DNA from: Clostridium thermobutyricum DSM 4928
GTDB lineage: Bacteria; Bacillota; Clostridia; Clostridiales; Clostridiaceae
Assembly: GCF_002050515.1 (NCBI RefSeq)
Contig: NZ_LTAY01000022.1
Location: 1-64,000, forward strand
DNA length: 64,000 bases
Direction of reading: 5' to 3'
Shown here: positions 62,995 through 64,000 of the stretch, in pieces
Position numbering within the stretch: position 1 is the stretch's first letter
How the letters are laid out: each line of letters opens with the position of its first letter
Position numbers and translations under genes: made by a program
The notes under the pieces: generated by a model
Told to the model about the DNA's origin: nothing
The model's input: only the letters and a program-made list of their open reading frames with translations
Database searches by the model: none

Positions 62995-64000
62995 TTCAAT
63001 AGTTAAATTATGAGTTAAAACTCTAACTTTTTTAATTCTATTCTTATCAACTTTTTCGACTATAAATTTTACGCCATTGATTATAATTTTATCATTTGGA
63101 CGAGGAATGCCACCAATAGTTTCTATTATTAACCCTCCTATTGAATCAAATTCATCTGATTCAATATTAATTCCTATAAATTTACTTAAATCATCTAATC
63201 GAGCACTACCATCAACTATGTATTCATTATCTTTTATAGCTGTCATCATATTATGTTCTTGGTCATATTCATCTTCAATTTCTCCAACTATTTCTTCAAT
63301 AAGGTCTTCTATAGTAGCAATACCAGCAGTACCACCATATTCATCTAAAACAATAGCCATATGATTTCTAGTTTTTTTCATTTCAGAGAATAATTCAGCT
63401 ATTTTTTTAAATTCAAATGTAAAAAGAACTTCTCTAATATAATTAGTAAGATTAAAATCTTTATCTATATCATCATTTATTATAAGATCTTTGACATTTA
63501 AAACTCCGATTATGTTATCTATATTTTCATCATAAACTGGAATTCTTGAATACTGATCATTTTTTATCACATTTAAAACTTCCTCATAGCTACTGTTTTT
63601 ATTAATAGCAGTTATATCTAATCTTTGAATCATAACATCTTTTACATGTAAATCAGCAAAATCAAAAACATTAAATATCATTTCTTTTTCTACATCTTCT
63701 AAAATACCTTCTTCTTCACTAACATCCATCATTGTTTTTAGTTCTTCTTGAGTTAAAAGAGATTCGGAGGCTTTAGGATCAGCTCCACATAAACGAATAA
63801 AGATAGAAGAAATAAAGGTGAAGATAATAACAAAAGGCTTAAAAAGTAATACACACATATTTATAGGCTTTGAAACTCTTAAAGATATTTTTTCAGATTT
63901 TTGTTTTGCAATAGTTTTTGGTGTTATTTCACCAAAAATAAGTACTAATACAGTTGTAATAGCAGTTGATATAGCTACTGCTGTATCGCTACCGTGTAAA
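62986..64000 (-). CDS. CNNM/CorC-family membrane protein with CBS pair (5' end outside window)
   Basis: Partial: the frame is open through the right edge (VLVLIFGEITPKTIAKQKSE just inside it), so the CNNM membrane domain starts beyond 64000. Visible are the last part of CNNM, two CBS domains (MIQRLDITAI, SRIPVYDE, KKTRNHMAIVLDEYGGTAGI, ATIEDLIEEI) and CorC_HlyC to the end. A paralogue of the gene at 23795. Cation (Mg2+) homeostasis is the family role. Confidence 0.88.
   Translation of the reverse strand, partial: LHGSDTAVAISTAITTVLVLIFGEITPKTIAKQKSEKISLRVSKPINMCVLLFKPFVIIFTFISSIFIRLCGADPKASESLLTQEELKTMMDVSEEEGILEDVEKEMIFNVFDFADLHVKDVMIQRLDITAINKNSSYEEVLNVIKNDQYSRIPVYDENIDNIIGVLNVKDLIINDDIDKDFNLTNYIREVLFTFEFKKIAELFSEMKKTRNHMAIVLDEYGGTAGIATIEDLIEEIVGEIEDEYDQEHNMMTAIKDNEYIVDGSARLDDLSKFIGINIESDEFDSIGGLIIETIGGIPRPNDKIIINGVKFIVEKVDKNRIKKVRVLTHNLTIEQK

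Noticed and set aside
1-64000. CRISPR arrays, insertion sequences, integrated phage
   Set aside because: No regularly spaced direct repeats, transposase or integrase genes, or attachment-site duplications were seen.

Overview
The window is a stretch of very AT-rich chromosome from a low-GC Gram-positive anaerobe, most likely Clostridium sensu stricto (near C. perfringens / C. baratii). The evidence is A/T-ending codons almost throughout, strong GGAGG-type ribosome binding sites, frequent TTG and GTG starts, HprK, a Firmicutes-type 6S RNA, and the fused FolB-FolK typical of clostridia. No insertion sequence, prophage, CRISPR array or rRNA is visible. A single holin-like gene is the only phage-type item.

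Layout. 0.2-9 kb: a CobD/HisC-like aminotransferase, an ECF vitamin S component, the RNA-polymerase-recycling helicase HelD, a DUF1292 gene with an acidic unknown, 6S RNA, a small basic protein, a DUF896-hprK pair, an M18 aminopeptidase and the holin. 9-15.4 kb: a PHP phosphoesterase divergent from a complete-looking p-aminobenzoate/folate operon (pabA-pabB-pabC-folE-HD hydrolase-folP-folBK). 15.4-21.5 kb: a lipoprotein, a catalytically degenerate amidase, a short pyruvate kinase followed by a mini membrane ORF, a chemoreceptor, a polysaccharide deacetylase and a membrane protein. 21.6-31 kb: tRNA-Leu(CAA), an IscU-like/GGGtGRT operon, a CNNM-CBS protein, a purine permease, an APC-family permease, a LysR regulator and a TDT-family exporter preceded by a 35-aa membrane ORF and CRP/FNR-type palindromes.

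31.4-38.6 kb is a compact molybdenum cofactor and molybdate uptake operon (moeA-mobA-mobB-mogA-modA-modB-moeA2-moaC-moaA-MOSC). It has no moaD, moaE or modC. It is followed by NADP isocitrate dehydrogenase (icd), then a PTS locus (a IIB lacking the phosphorylatable cysteine, a PEGA-like protein, IIC, DUF3284). 43-50.5 kb: an M29 aminopeptidase, glutaminase, polA-coaE-lytic transglycosylase and a GH8-like glycosidase. 50.7-64 kb: a YhgE/Pip protein, two adjacent histidine kinases with no response regulator, TspO, topoisomerase III, and on the minus strand an MgtA-type Mg2+ ATPase with a previously easy-to-miss 30-aa membrane ORF in the same operon. A second CNNM-CBS protein runs off the right edge.

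Most promising for follow-up: the 30-aa ORF coupled to mgtA; the 35-aa ORF and three CRP/FNR-like sites at the TDT exporter; the strong Shine-Dalgarno separated from its ATG by a long hairpin at the GH8-like gene; the palindromic operator and strong codon bias of the GGGtGRT operon; and the Cys-less PTS IIB.
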